DNA of 64,000 bases from Chitinophaga hostae (GCF_018224885.1 NZ_JAGTXB010000004.1:248001-312000); one strand, 5' to 3'. Positions 9,182 through 17,850 are shown, counted from the first letter of the stretch. A program made the numbers and translations. The notes: generated by a model not told the origin, from the letters alone.

Positions 9182-10471
9182 ATGAAAAGAACATTAAAAC
9201 TATTATTGTTGCTACTTATTATTGGAATAGCCGCGCAGGCTCAAAAAGGTTATGCTCCATCAAAGGAGAATTTACAGAACCGCGCAATATTCCAGGATAA
9301 TAAGTTTGGCATTTTTATTCACTGGGGTATATACAGCATGTTGGCAGACGGCGAGTGGGCTATGTTGCAGAAGAATATCAAGTATGATGAATACAGTAAA
9401 CTAGCAGGAGGCTTTTGCCCCTCTAAATTTAATGCGGAGGAATGGGTGGCTGCTATAAAAGCGGCAGGTGCAAGATATATTTGTATTACTTCGCGCCATC
9501 ATGATGGCTTCTCTATGTTCGGTACAAAAGCTTCCGGCTATAATATTGTTACAGGCTCGCCATTTAAAAGAGATGTTTTAAAAGAATTGGCGGATGCTTG
9601 TCATAAACAAGGTATCAAACTGCATTTTTATTATTCGCTTCTCGATTGGGGAAGGTCTGACTACAATCCGAAAGGAAGCCTGGCATCAACAGCCACAGGA
9701 AAAGATTACAATACCTATCACCAGTTTATGCTCAGCCAGTTGAAAGAATTGTTGACTAACTACGGCGAAATCGGGGCCATTTGGTTTGATGGGGCCTGGG
9801 ATAAAGGAAAATCGTTCGACTGGAAATTTGATGAGATCTATTCCCTGATCCACTCATTGCAACCAGGGTGCTTAATCATTAATAACCACCATTGGGATGC
9901 GCTCGAAGGCGAGGATGCACAGGCATTCGAACGCGATTTACCCGGACAGAATACCGCGGGTTTTTCCGCCGGGGCCAGCATTGCGCAACTTCCGTTAGAG
10001 ACTTGCGAAACCATGAACGACTCATGGGGGTATAAAATCACAGACAAGAATTATAAATCTGATAAAGCATTGGTGCAGTACCTGGTAAAAGCGGCCGGTA
10101 ATAACGCCAACTTGTTGATGAATATCGGTCCCCGCCCCGATGGAACCTTACCGGATACGGCGCTAACACGACTAAAAGGAATGGGGAGCTGGTTGAGCCA
10201 ATATGGAGAAACTATTTATGGTACCAGGGGAGGAGCTGTAGGCCAGCATGCCTGGGGTGTAACTACTGCAAAAGATAACAGGATGTTTGTGCATATTCTA
10301 AACCTGCAGGATAAAACGCTATTTATTCCGCTTCATGATAAAAAAATAAAATCGGCCCGGGTATATATCAATAAGGCGCCGGTAAAATTTGTACAGCATA
10401 AAGAAGGCGTATTGCTATTGCTGGATAAGGCGCCGGATGATATGGATTATGTAATAGAGCTTGGATTATAG
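9182..10471 (+). CDS. Alpha-L-fucosidase, glycoside hydrolase family 29
   Basis: 429 residues with a signal peptide about 1-20 (ending AAQAQ), so it is exported to the periplasm or beyond. The GH29 barrel shows KFGIFIHWGIYS (41-52), TSRHHDGFSMF (103-113), HFYYSLLDW (148-156) and IWFDGAW (200-206), in which Asp203 is the nucleophile. NNANLLMNIGPRPDG follows at the end of the barrel, then a C-terminal beta domain. The enzyme removes terminal L-fucose from glycans by a retaining mechanism. The acid/base residue is poorly conserved in the family and was not assigned. It sits between the PNGase F-like gene and a fucose-permease-like transporter, which fits N-glycan salvage. Confidence 0.95.
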   Translation: MKRTLKLLLLLLIIGIAAQAQKGYAPSKENLQNRAIFQDNKFGIFIHWGIYSMLADGEWAMLQKNIKYDEYSKLAGGFCPSKFNAEEWVAAIKAAGARYICITSRHHDGFSMFGTKASGYNIVTGSPFKRDVLKELADACHKQGIKLHFYYSLLDWGRSDYNPKGSLASTATGKDYNTYHQFMLSQLKELLTNYGEIGAIWFDGAWDKGKSFDWKFDEIYSLIHSLQPGCLIINNHHWDALEGEDAQAFERDLPGQNTAGFSAGASIAQLPLETCETMNDSWGYKITDKNYKSDKALVQYLVKAAGNNANLLMNIGPRPDGTLPDTALTRLKGMGSWLSQYGETIYGTRGGAVGQHAWGVTTAKDNRMFVHILNLQDKTLFIPLHDKKIKSARVYINKAPVKFVQHKEGVLLLLDKAPDDMDYVIELGL

Positions 10472-10481
10472 CTATAAACAG

Positions 10482-10515
10482 AAAAGCCGGGTAAATCTTA
10501 CGATTATCCGGCTTT
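10482..10515 (+). terminator. Intrinsic terminator after the fucosidase
   Basis: AAAGCCGG (10483-10490) pairs with CCGGCTTT (10508-10515), and four further pairs (one G-T) extend the stem inward. Located 11 bases after the fucosidase stop, it could also serve the convergent reductase gene. Confidence 0.6.
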
Positions 10516-10578
10516 AACTTTAAAAAATTTTCCTTGCGGACTGAATGGAATTTTCGCCCGCCCACTTATATATAACCG

Positions 10579-11160
10579 CTACACACTGTAAGTTTTTGCT
10601 ATAATCCCTTTAGGGAAAGTCTTTACATCCGCCAACTTCATGTAAAGCGGTATTTCAAGACCAGTGAAGATCGGCAACCCCGAACCCAATGCAACAGGGT
10701 GGATGGCCAGGTGAAACTCATCGACGAGACCTGTTGCAATGAGGCTTTGCATAAATCCTGCCCCGCCAATCGCTAAGATCGGTTTCCCTGCCCCGGCTTT
10801 AAGTTCCCTGATCCCTTCGGCAAGATCGCCATCAAAAACCCGCGCCTCAGCCCAGGATGCCGCTGCAGACGACTGTTCCGAAGTGTTTGTATGCACAGGA
10901 TTGATTCCTTTTTTTGTAAATACGGCCTTGGGAATCTCGTTCATCGGCGTGGCAAAAGGTCCGGTCGCCGTTGGCCAGTAAGGGGCCAGCGTTTCAAACG
11001 TTTTCCTGCCCATGATAATTAATCCGGCCTCCCGGATTTTCCCTACACTCCAGGCCATTGACTCATCGTCCCCCGTTTTGAAAACCCAATCTTTTCCGCC
11101 ATCGGCGCTGCTTACGAAACCATCGACCGAAATCGACATCTTCATTATTAATTTTCGCAT
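10579..11160 (-). CDS. Dihydrofolate reductase-family protein (RibD C-terminal domain type)
   Basis: 193 residues from ATG at 11160; an in-frame ATG at 11181 would add seven residues not typical of the family. The N-terminus KLIMKMSISVDGFV, then GLIIMGRKTFETLAPYW, and the NADPH-site pattern ILAIGGAGFMQSLIATGLVDEF match the RibD C-terminal / bacterial DHFR-like superfamily. Members are small cytoplasmic NADPH-dependent reductases, many without known substrate. It is convergent with the fucosidase and likely unrelated to the glycan genes. A TACATTTG site lies close upstream. Confidence 0.9.
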   Translation of the reverse strand: MRKLIMKMSISVDGFVSSADGGKDWVFKTGDDESMAWSVGKIREAGLIIMGRKTFETLAPYWPTATGPFATPMNEIPKAVFTKKGINPVHTNTSEQSSAAASWAEARVFDGDLAEGIRELKAGAGKPILAIGGAGFMQSLIATGLVDEFHLAIHPVALGSGLPIFTGLEIPLYMKLADVKTFPKGIIAKTYSV

Positions 11161-11180
11161 AGCTAAATGATTTTGTATCA

Positions 11181-11188
11181 CAAATGTA
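11181..11188 (-). promoter_or_regulatory. Candidate -7 promoter element for the DHFR-like gene
   Basis: Reads TACATTTG on the minus strand, an exact TAnnTTTG match, 20 bases upstream of the chosen start. No good -33 partner was seen. Confidence 0.35.
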
Positions 11189-11551
11189 CCGAGCGCTTTC
11201 TGATGTCACGGTGGGGGAAGACGACAATACCAGGGGGAGATTGCGACATTGTGAATAAAAGAGCGCCTCTTTTTATTTTCGAAACGCCCTCTAGTTTTAT
11301 ACGCATATTTGCTTTGAAGTCGGCGGTAAGTCTCCGCGTAGGTGGCTCCGGGAGAATACAAAAGCAAGCTGGCGGAATAGGCCCAGGCTGATCAAAAAGG
11401 TATTCCACAGTTTAGGTGGGTTAATATAGTATTGAAAATTTGCAAACGAAGTACTTTTATTTAAAACAAAGTTTGGATATGTTTATTGACTATAATTTCT
11501 TACTGCTATAGTGTTTTTAATATTCCCGTTTTGAAATTAAAATCAACATCT
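11189..11551. other. Intergenic region, DHFR-like gene / sugar permease
   Basis: About 360 bases between divergent genes. No gene, repeat or clear promoter match was found. The short frames here on both strands have no recognisable content. Confidence 0.4.
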
Positions 11552-12784
11552 ATGACTAACGATAACATCAACAAAGGTGCACTGTTTACCGGTAGTTGTT
11601 TTGCTTTAATTACCACCGCTTTTACCTTCTCTATCCGGGCGGGTATTTTACCTCAGCTAGGTATTCAGTTTAAACTTTCAGGAGAACAACTGGGGTTTAT
11701 TAACCTCATGTTCTTTTTAGGTTTTCCCTTTTCTATGATCATTGGTGGTTTGGTATACCATTCTTTTGGTCCGAAAAGAATTATGCAGGTGGCATTTGTT
11801 ACCCATACTATTGGGATTTTGATGACCATCTTTTCAGGCGGATACGCCAGCCTCCTTATCTCTACGCTTTTTATCGGTTTTGGTAACGGATGTACAGAAG
11901 CGGCCTGTAACCCATTGATAGCAGATACTTATGCCGGCCGCGATATGAATAAGATGTTGAACAGGTTTCACATGTGGTTTCCTGGTGGGATTGTGATCGG
12001 ATCGCTGATTTCCAAATTTATGACGGATCATCAATTTGGATGGCAGGCACAGATGTGGGTGACGATGGTGCCTACTATTTTGTATGCGGTGTTGTTTTAC
12101 GGGAAAACTTTTTTGGTTAGAAAAGAAGAGATCAAAGCCTCCCTTTCGCAGCATTTTTTGGCCATGGTTAGCCCGCTATATTTATTCCTGTTTATCTGCA
12201 TGGCCTTTACTGCTATTACCGAGTTTGGTCCCAATCAATGGGTAAGTGTTATTATGAGTAACAGCGGCGCCAGTCCTATGTTGATCCTTGCCCTTACCAC
12301 GGGATTGATGGCATTAGGCAGATTTTTTGCCGGTCCGGTAGTCAGGGTATTAGGCCAGACGGGCGTACTGTTAACATCCGCTATTCTAGCCACCATTGGT
12401 ATTTATATGTTTAGCACAGTAACAGGACCACTCGCCTACGTGGCTACTGTTATATTTGCCCTTGGCGTATGTTATTTCTGGCCGGTGATGGTTGGTACGG
12501 TAGCGCAGCGGGTGCCCGGAAGCGGTGCTTTGGGAATGTCCATTATTGGCGGAATCGGGATGTTCTCTACGGCCATCTTTCAGCCATTTATTGGAAGCTG
12601 GATCGATGCAGCAAGAGCGGAAAAAGCCGCAGCTGGCCTTACTGGCGGAGAGCTGGAGCTGGCTGCAGGTCAGGCTACGCTGGTAAATATGATCACATTC
12701 CCGGCGATATTGATCGTTCTGTTTACCTTTTTGTTCTTCTGGCAAAGAAAAACGCGGGTAGCGCCTGAAGCGGCAGCACATTAA
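11552..12784 (+). CDS. MFS sugar permease, fucose-permease-like
   Basis: 410 residues from ATG at 11552 (MTNDNINKGALFTG); the upstream start at 11486 adds 22 residues that do not look like part of a transporter. About twelve hydrophobic segments span the protein. Segments such as LGFINLMFFLGFPFSM, GNGCTEAACNPLIADTY and LNRFHMWFPGGIVIGSLI resemble the FHS (fucose/galactose/hexose:H+ symporter) branch of the MFS. It would carry a sugar across the inner membrane with protons. Placed after the alpha-fucosidase, L-fucose is a plausible but unproven substrate; no fucose catabolic enzymes are in the window. Confidence 0.85.
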   Translation: MTNDNINKGALFTGSCFALITTAFTFSIRAGILPQLGIQFKLSGEQLGFINLMFFLGFPFSMIIGGLVYHSFGPKRIMQVAFVTHTIGILMTIFSGGYASLLISTLFIGFGNGCTEAACNPLIADTYAGRDMNKMLNRFHMWFPGGIVIGSLISKFMTDHQFGWQAQMWVTMVPTILYAVLFYGKTFLVRKEEIKASLSQHFLAMVSPLYLFLFICMAFTAITEFGPNQWVSVIMSNSGASPMLILALTTGLMALGRFFAGPVVRVLGQTGVLLTSAILATIGIYMFSTVTGPLAYVATVIFALGVCYFWPVMVGTVAQRVPGSGALGMSIIGGIGMFSTAIFQPFIGSWIDAARAEKAAAGLTGGELELAAGQATLVNMITFPAILIVLFTFLFFWQRKTRVAPEAAAH

Positions 12785-12880
12785 TCACTGTGGAATGTCA
12801 GTGAGGACAGATGCCTCTCCATATTTGGGAAAACGGGAAGGTGACAAAATATAAATTTTACTCACCCATTCGCAAAACCA

Positions 12881-13230
12881 TTAGGGTGAAGATAAATGGT
12901 GCGTTAAAAAGTATGGAGGTATAGGATTTGAGGCCCTTGGTGACGAGTAGGGTAAGCTGAAGTATACCGTCTGTAAACGGTTAATCACAACCTGCTTTCC
13001 ATTGAACTGTGCCTGGTAGCTGAACGTAGGGTTTATACCCGCCAACATAGCGCGTTTATGCGGCAGGGTAGTTTCATCAAAAGAAAGATTTGCGCTGTAT
13101 AGTCATCGTTAAACGATTGGCTGTTGATCCTTATTTCAAAACCAGGTGTAATAGCGCCTGCTTTATAATAGGCGACAAACCGACCCACGCTAAGTGAACG
13201 ATGCTTGTTAAGCGAGCATAGACTAAAAAA
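12881..13230 (-). pseudogene. Decayed coding remnant, family not recognised
   Basis: On the minus strand a frame from about 13230 to 13095 reads protein-like (GRFVAYYKAGAITPGFEI, then INSQSFNDDYTAQ) and a frame shifted by one continues from about 13095 to a stop at 12881 (NLSFDETTLPHKRAM, INPTFSYQAQFNGKQVVI). The two halves join smoothly at about 13092-13096, which suggests one broken reading frame. No start is evident at the 5' side. The family is not recognised. It may instead be chance. Confidence 0.4.
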
Positions 13231-13245
13231 TAGACTAAAAAGAAA

Positions 13246-13266
13246 AACCCGCGACTAGCGCGGGTT
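13246..13266 (-). terminator. Intrinsic terminator of tRNA-Asp
   Basis: AACCCGCG (13246-13253), a 5-base loop and CGCGGGTT (13259-13266) form an 8-bp GC-rich stem. Read on the minus strand it is followed by a T-rich run (TTTTTCTTTTT), and it begins 15 bases beyond the 3' end of the tRNA. Confidence 0.85.
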
Positions 13267-13280
13267 CCTTCGAGATTTTG

Positions 13281-13354
13281 CGGACCGGACGGGACTCGAA
13301 CCCGCGACCTCCGCCGTGACAGGGCGGCATTCTAACCAACTGAACTACCGATCC
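13281..13354 (-). tRNA. tRNA-Asp (anticodon GTC)
   Basis: 74 bases on the minus strand. The acceptor stem GGATCGG pairs with CCGGTCC, the anticodon arm is CCGCC-CTGTCAC-GGCGG with GTC in the middle, and the T arm carries GGTTCGAGTCC. The D arm has AGTTGGTTAGA. Discriminator base is G. The 3' CCA is not encoded. It has its own promoter and terminator, so it is transcribed alone. Confidence 0.97.
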
Positions 13355-13395
13355 TTCCTGCTGACAAGCTTTTCAGCCTGTCCCATTCGGGGTTG

Positions 13396-13428
13396 CAAAT
13401 GTAGCAACATTATTTTCAATCATCCAAA
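13396..13428 (-). promoter_or_regulatory. Bacteroidota-type promoter of tRNA-Asp
   Basis: On the minus strand TTTG (13425-13428), a 21-base spacer, then TACATTTG (13396-13403). This matches the -33 TTTG / -7 TAnnTTTG consensus of the primary sigma factor of Bacteroidota exactly, with a usual spacer. The -7 ends 41 bases before the tRNA. Confidence 0.75.
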
Positions 13429-13441
13429 TAATTTTTTGAAA

Positions 13442-14206
13442 TTATTTTCCCCACGCCGCCACATCCGGACATCCGCCAGCCGCTGCTGCAAAGGATGCAG
13501 TATGGGTATATCTGGCCTTAAATATCTTTTTGTAAGGAGAAGAATATTTACTGTAGGAAAAGTATTTGTGTGTCTCTTCATCGCAAACCGCCAGCATCAC
13601 TGTTGCCTGTGCGGCAATTTCTTTATTGTTGCCTGCATAGGCAACCGCCTGGTGATACAGGCGCACGGCATCCGCACAACGATAGTAGGATTGTTCATAA
13701 ATTTTATCATTGGGAGAAAAGGTATACCAGGCCCAATGATACCAGTCATCCCATCCGCTGTTGCGCTCCCCCGAGCCTTTTCCATAGCTGAACATGATCC
13801 ATGCACGTCCCGGCCGCGAAATATTAAACAACGCATTACCTGTCAGCAACGATAAACGGGCTTTTTCCACAGGTTGTTTAGCCGCGTCCAGCGAGTCCTG
13901 TAGCGCAACAATATCCCGGAGAATCAGTTTTTTACTGGCATAGGGATATTTTTTGCAGGTTGATTTATCAATACCTGCTAACCCGGTGGTAGTACCTATA
14001 TAGTCAGCAGGAAGATATTCACCATAGGCATAACTTTTTTCCCAGAAATGATCCGATACCTTGTCAAAGGTGGTCAGTGCTGCTTTGTACTGTTTCTTCC
14101 GCAGCTGCAGGGTGCCTTTCATATCCAGGTAGAAATCATCTGGTGACCAGGTATCCGGCGTAATCAGTTTTTCAAAAGGCGTTTTATTTTTTTGTATTTG
14201 AAAGAC
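13442..14206 (-). CDS. C-terminal piece of a frameshifted secreted TPR-like protein
   Basis: This frame opens before 14200 and has its first ATG at 14122, but protein-like sequence extends upstream of that ATG to the A7 run at 14187-14193 (minus-strand reading KTPFEKLITPDTWSPDD). It continues the sequence of the gene piece at 14164-15858 after a -1 shift. Visible features are helical, repeat-like segments (LQLRKKQYKAALTTFDKV, DAVRLYHQAVAYAGNNKEI) that recall TPR units. It ends at 13442. Function is not recognised. The piece probably has no start of its own and is made only if the frame is restored. Confidence 0.65.
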   Translation of the reverse strand, partial: VFQIQKNKTPFEKLITPDTWSPDDFYLDMKGTLQLRKKQYKAALTTFDKVSDHFWEKSYAYGEYLPADYIGTTTGLAGIDKSTCKKYPYASKKLILRDIVALQDSLDAAKQPVEKARLSLLTGNALFNISRPGRAWIMFSYGKGSGERNSGWDDWYHWAWYTFSPNDKIYEQSYYRCADAVRLYHQAVAYAGNNKEIAAQATVMLAVCDEETHKYFSYSKYSSPYKKIFKARYTHTASFAAAAGGCPDVAAWGK

Positions 14207-15858
14207 AGCAAGCGGTCAATATCTGCTGCTGAGGCATATTTATCAAAGAAGGCAATTTTAAAGTAAGAAATACTGTCAGCTTCAGTTTCCTCCCGGTTAA
14301 ATGCATCTCTGTCATAAAAGCCATAGTAGTCATTTACCAGCAAATTGGCTTTTTCTGAAAGAAGACCAGCCTTTACAATATCGCCTTTTGCTTTCATTTG
14401 CCAACTGAGCGCCAGGTATAATTGAGAAATAGTGCTGGAAGGTTTTGTACTCGCGTCATATCCCTGGAAATCATATTTTTCTTCGCCGAGGCGGATAATC
14501 TTCGTGAACTGTTGATACAGGGCCTGTTGTACTGCCGGCAGCGTGATGTTGGACGAGTAGATCATATTCAGGGCTGTAGCAATGGCCTGCTGTTTCAGAT
14601 ACCGGGGGTGGGTGGTATGAAGTTGCTTCAGATAGGCAGCTGCTTCCGGATAGTGGTGATCTATCTGGTATAAATGCACAATAGCCAGTGTGAGTAACTC
14701 CCGGTTAGCGCCGGGATGTTGGCGCATGGCTATAAACTGTTCCCGTACCTGGTGCAGGTACCGCCGGTCTTTCTGCAGATTTCTATCGCGGTAAAGCCTT
14801 TCATAATTGCCTGTTTTTCCTGGCCCGAATTTTAGAATTTCGGGAGATAACAGCCAGTCTTCCAACTTATTTACCTCCCTGCATATGAGTAAGGGTAAGT
14901 ATTTGCTGGAAGGATCGGCGGCATTTATTTCCTGTATTTCCTGTAGTGATCTGCCAGGGTTTTTGAGGCTGGCGACCGCGGAGATCAGTGTGCGGGTAGC
15001 CGGATCGGTAACGGTTGCCTTTAATGCCAGTAATTTCTTTGGGTAAAACCGCATTTGCGCATATGCTTTCTTTTCTTCGCTTCGGTCAAATGCCTGGAGT
15101 AGCGTTAACAATTCCTGCTTTTCATTTGGCTGTGCAGCGGCATAGTAGATCAGTCCCCAGTCTGCCACGATAGTTTTCTTGTTCAAGAGGTATTTTTCAT
15201 AACAGTGGCGGATTTTTTCACCAAAATGGGGAATGGCAATACCGTTGCCGGCGTATATGGTATATGACAGCGATTTAATGCATTGGAATGCGTAGCGTTC
15301 CTGCAAAAATGTTTGGGGCGTGCGTTCACATTGTAGCAGGGCATAGTTGGCAACAGAATCATAAAACTGGCTACTAAAGCCGGGGTCATTTAGTTTCCAT
15401 GGATCAGCATCCATTACCTGTGTAAATTCTATCCGCTTTGCAAACGCCAGGTAATCCAGCGCTGTTTTGTGTGCCGGCTGCAACAGCCATTTCATAAAGG
15501 AATTCTTTATACCTGCTGCCGAATGGTTGATGGTAAATAGAAATTCATCCGGTGACATGGCATATTGTACCTCGTAAATATCTTTTAGCGATACCGCTTT
15601 CCCTGTTAATTCCTGCCACTCTTTGCAGTTCCGGTGATTATCTGTTTTTAGCGGATCAGTGTCCGACATGGCGGTAAAGGAAGGCGTGTAATAGAAAGGC
15701 TGCATGTTATCGAGCCCGCTCAGATAGCTGCGGAAGAGCATGATCCGGCGTTCATCCGGGTAGTATTCCGGACCGCAGCTGTTGGTATTGGTGTAGGAAA
15801 TAATGATCAGCAGCAACGCACTAGCGGTGATCAAAAGTTTCCTGTATAACGCTTTCAT
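14164..15858 (-). CDS. N-terminal piece of a frameshifted secreted TPR-like protein
   Basis: 564 residues from ATG at 15858 (MKALYRKLLITASALLL), which gives a signal peptide; a longer start at 15897 lies inside the upstream gene. The body is helix-rich with repeat-like stretches (ELLTLAIVHLYQIDHHYPEAA) and no recognised catalytic motif. Its start overlaps the end of the lipoprotein gene at 15821-16858 by 38 bases, so the two are translationally linked and probably work together. It stops early at 14164 after a run of seven A; one more A would join it to the frame that ends at 13442, giving a protein of about 800 residues. Confidence 0.7.
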   Translation of the reverse strand: MKALYRKLLITASALLLIIISYTNTNSCGPEYYPDERRIMLFRSYLSGLDNMQPFYYTPSFTAMSDTDPLKTDNHRNCKEWQELTGKAVSLKDIYEVQYAMSPDEFLFTINHSAAGIKNSFMKWLLQPAHKTALDYLAFAKRIEFTQVMDADPWKLNDPGFSSQFYDSVANYALLQCERTPQTFLQERYAFQCIKSLSYTIYAGNGIAIPHFGEKIRHCYEKYLLNKKTIVADWGLIYYAAAQPNEKQELLTLLQAFDRSEEKKAYAQMRFYPKKLLALKATVTDPATRTLISAVASLKNPGRSLQEIQEINAADPSSKYLPLLICREVNKLEDWLLSPEILKFGPGKTGNYERLYRDRNLQKDRRYLHQVREQFIAMRQHPGANRELLTLAIVHLYQIDHHYPEAAAYLKQLHTTHPRYLKQQAIATALNMIYSSNITLPAVQQALYQQFTKIIRLGEEKYDFQGYDASTKPSSTISQLYLALSWQMKAKGDIVKAGLLSEKANLLVNDYYGFYDRDAFNREETEADSISYFKIAFFDKYASAADIDRLLSFKYKKIKRLLKN

Positions 15859-16858
15859 ATGTGGTGATTGAAGGAAAATTCCAGTAATAAAAAGCAAACC
15901 GGTGGTAGTCAGGTATTTTGCGTGTCATCAGATCTATCGCGGTGGCAAGTTCACGGGTGTCAGGAAACTCCATGCGCAGCACATCTCCTTCCCGGAAATA
16001 GTTATCGCCGATCACCGTATCACGGTAAAAGCGGTAACGGTTTTCCTGCTCCCTGTTAAAGATGCTGGAGTCGGTGATAAGGTACCGATCGTTGTATACA
16101 ATGTTTTTAAACTGGTTATCACGAAACCACGCATACCAGCCGAATAAGGGGAAAACCAGGTCTAACGGTAACGGGTACTTTTTCCCGTTCAGATACTGCT
16201 GTAGTTCCTGCAAATCAAAAACAGCGTTTTGAGTAGCAGCAGTGGCTATTTTACCCAGATTATAACACATCAGTATTCCCCTGTCTACAGGTGGAACGCC
16301 CATTTTTTCGAAGTATTTATAAGGGTATAAACGAATGGTGGCCGATAGGGTGATACCTGGATTTGCTTTTTTAAACGCCCGCAGGAAAGTAAAATATTTC
16401 TGTTTGGTGGATGCGGTCCAGTCACAGTCGATCTGTAGCTCTGAAACGCTTTGCAGACTGTCGCTCCGGTGTATTCCGGCGTTTACCTGTTTTATTTTTG
16501 CGGTTATTTTTCCAGCCAGCGCAGCGCAGTCGTTTTCATTCATCATATCGAAAGTCCGGTTGGTAATAAATACCACCGGCGTAATGGCCATGCCCGAAAA
16601 ATCTTCACCTCCGTAGCGATAATTTCCTAAAACAGCTTTTGGTATTGCCATCTGCAATGTTTCACTCCAGTCTACATCAAAGTAATGGATATACAAATGA
16701 TCCGCTTTTAGCTGTTTCAGCTTTTTCTGTTCTTCCTCGTCCAGGAAATAAATTGATTTCCAATAATAAAACGAATGGCTAACAGAGGCCCTTTTTTCAG
16801 GCTTACACGAAAAAATCAGTAGCAGCAAGGCACACAGGCAATACCGGGAGGGATACAT
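15821..16858 (-). CDS. Lipoprotein of unknown function, TIM-barrel glycosidase-like
   Basis: 345 residues with a lipoprotein signal (LLLLIFSCKPEK, Cys18). The middle part has a strand-like ELQIDCDW followed by helix YFTFLRAFKKANPG and then LSATIRLYPYKYF and GILMCYNLG, an order that recalls the beta-alpha units of GH18-like barrels. The acidic DxxDxDxE signature of active GH18 chitinases is absent, so catalysis is doubtful. It heads a two-gene unit and overlaps the next gene by 38 bases. No firm family name can be given. Confidence 0.75.
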   Translation of the reverse strand: MYPSRYCLCALLLLIFSCKPEKRASVSHSFYYWKSIYFLDEEEQKKLKQLKADHLYIHYFDVDWSETLQMAIPKAVLGNYRYGGEDFSGMAITPVVFITNRTFDMMNENDCAALAGKITAKIKQVNAGIHRSDSLQSVSELQIDCDWTASTKQKYFTFLRAFKKANPGITLSATIRLYPYKYFEKMGVPPVDRGILMCYNLGKIATAATQNAVFDLQELQQYLNGKKYPLPLDLVFPLFGWYAWFRDNQFKNIVYNDRYLITDSSIFNREQENRYRFYRDTVIGDNYFREGDVLRMEFPDTRELATAIDLMTRKIPDYHRFAFYYWNFPSITTYESVIQETFDHR

Positions 16859-17010
16859 GATGTAAAGGAGTATGTACTAAAGCTAAATCAAATTTTATTA
16901 ATAACCTTCTTGTTATCTTGCTCCCCCGCCCTTTTCCCCCTCACCAAATTTTGATATATTTAAACTATTATACATATTGCAGCGGTGAACCCGTAAAAAA
17001 TCCCTGTTCA

Positions 17011-17850
17011 ATGAATAATACTGGTATAATAAGCCTGGTAATCATCATCGTCAATTTTATTGTTTCATACAAGGGCCTGAAAGACCGTGCTTTTTTTGAC
17101 CGCTATTCTTTCGTGGTAGAAAGGATATTGTTGTTCAGGGAATACTGGCGCCTGATCACTTCGGGGTTCCTGCATGTCAGCTGGCAACATCTCATCTTTA
17201 ACATGATTTCGTTGCTCATGTTTAGTTTCCTCCTGGAAGCTGATCTGGGCAGCTGGCAGTTCCTGCTGCTTTACTTTGGCAGTTTGCTGGGAGGCGATCT
17301 GCTGTCATTGTTTATTCACCGGCATAACGGCGATTACAGTTCAGTAGGGGCTTCGGGCGCTATTTGCGGGGTTATTTTCGCCTCCATTGCATTATTCCCG
17401 GGCATGGGAGTTAGTTTATTGGGTTTAATCCCGGTGCCGGGATGGCTTTATGGTGTTGTATTCCTGCTGTATTCCATCTACGGTATTAAGTCGCGCAACC
17501 ACAATATAGGACACGATGCCCACCTGGGTGGCGCCCTGGCGGGGATGACCATTGCTATTGTAATGGAGCCGCAGGCGATGTTTGCAAACTTTGCTACTAT
17601 TATTGCGATTGCTGTGCCGGCTGTGTTTTTTATGTACGTGATCATTACCAAGCCCCATGTGCTCCTGGTAGATAATTTCTTCTACAAGCAACACCATGTT
17701 TTTGGCGACATAGATCAGAAATATGTTTTCGACAGGGCTAACCGGCAAAAAGAGCTGGATGCCATCCTGGAAAAGATTCACAAAAAAGGTATGCACAGTT
17801 TAACAAAGGCCGAGAAAGAAAAACTCGAAAGATACTCGCAGCACTTTTAG
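17011..17850 (+). CDS. Rhomboid-family intramembrane serine protease
   Basis: 279 residues from ATG at 17011; the upstream in-frame start at 16918 would add a 31-residue segment outside the family. Six or so membrane segments fill residues 5-215. The rhomboid signatures are present: HLIFN (60-64) in TM2, the nucleophile Ser115 in GASG (113-116), and His171 in HDAHLGG. The enzyme cleaves membrane-bound substrates within the bilayer. A soluble, charged C-terminal tail of about 60 residues (DQKYVFDRANRQKELDAI) follows. Monocistronic. Substrates are unknown. Confidence 0.95.
   Translation: MNNTGIISLVIIIVNFIVSYKGLKDRAFFDRYSFVVERILLFREYWRLITSGFLHVSWQHLIFNMISLLMFSFLLEADLGSWQFLLLYFGSLLGGDLLSLFIHRHNGDYSSVGASGAICGVIFASIALFPGMGVSLLGLIPVPGWLYGVVFLLYSIYGIKSRNHNIGHDAHLGGALAGMTIAIVMEPQAMFANFATIIAIAVPAVFFMYVIITKPHVLLVDNFFYKQHHVFGDIDQKYVFDRANRQKELDAILEKIHKKGMHSLTKAEKEKLERYSQHF

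Noticed and set aside
8943..9185. 80-residue frame before the fucosidase
   Set aside because: No domain or signal, overlaps the fucosidase start by a few bases, and its content looks random.
14187..14193. Programmed -1 frameshift as the firm explanation
   Set aside because: The run is slippery but no downstream stem or conserved stimulator was identified, so an error or phase variation is equally likely.
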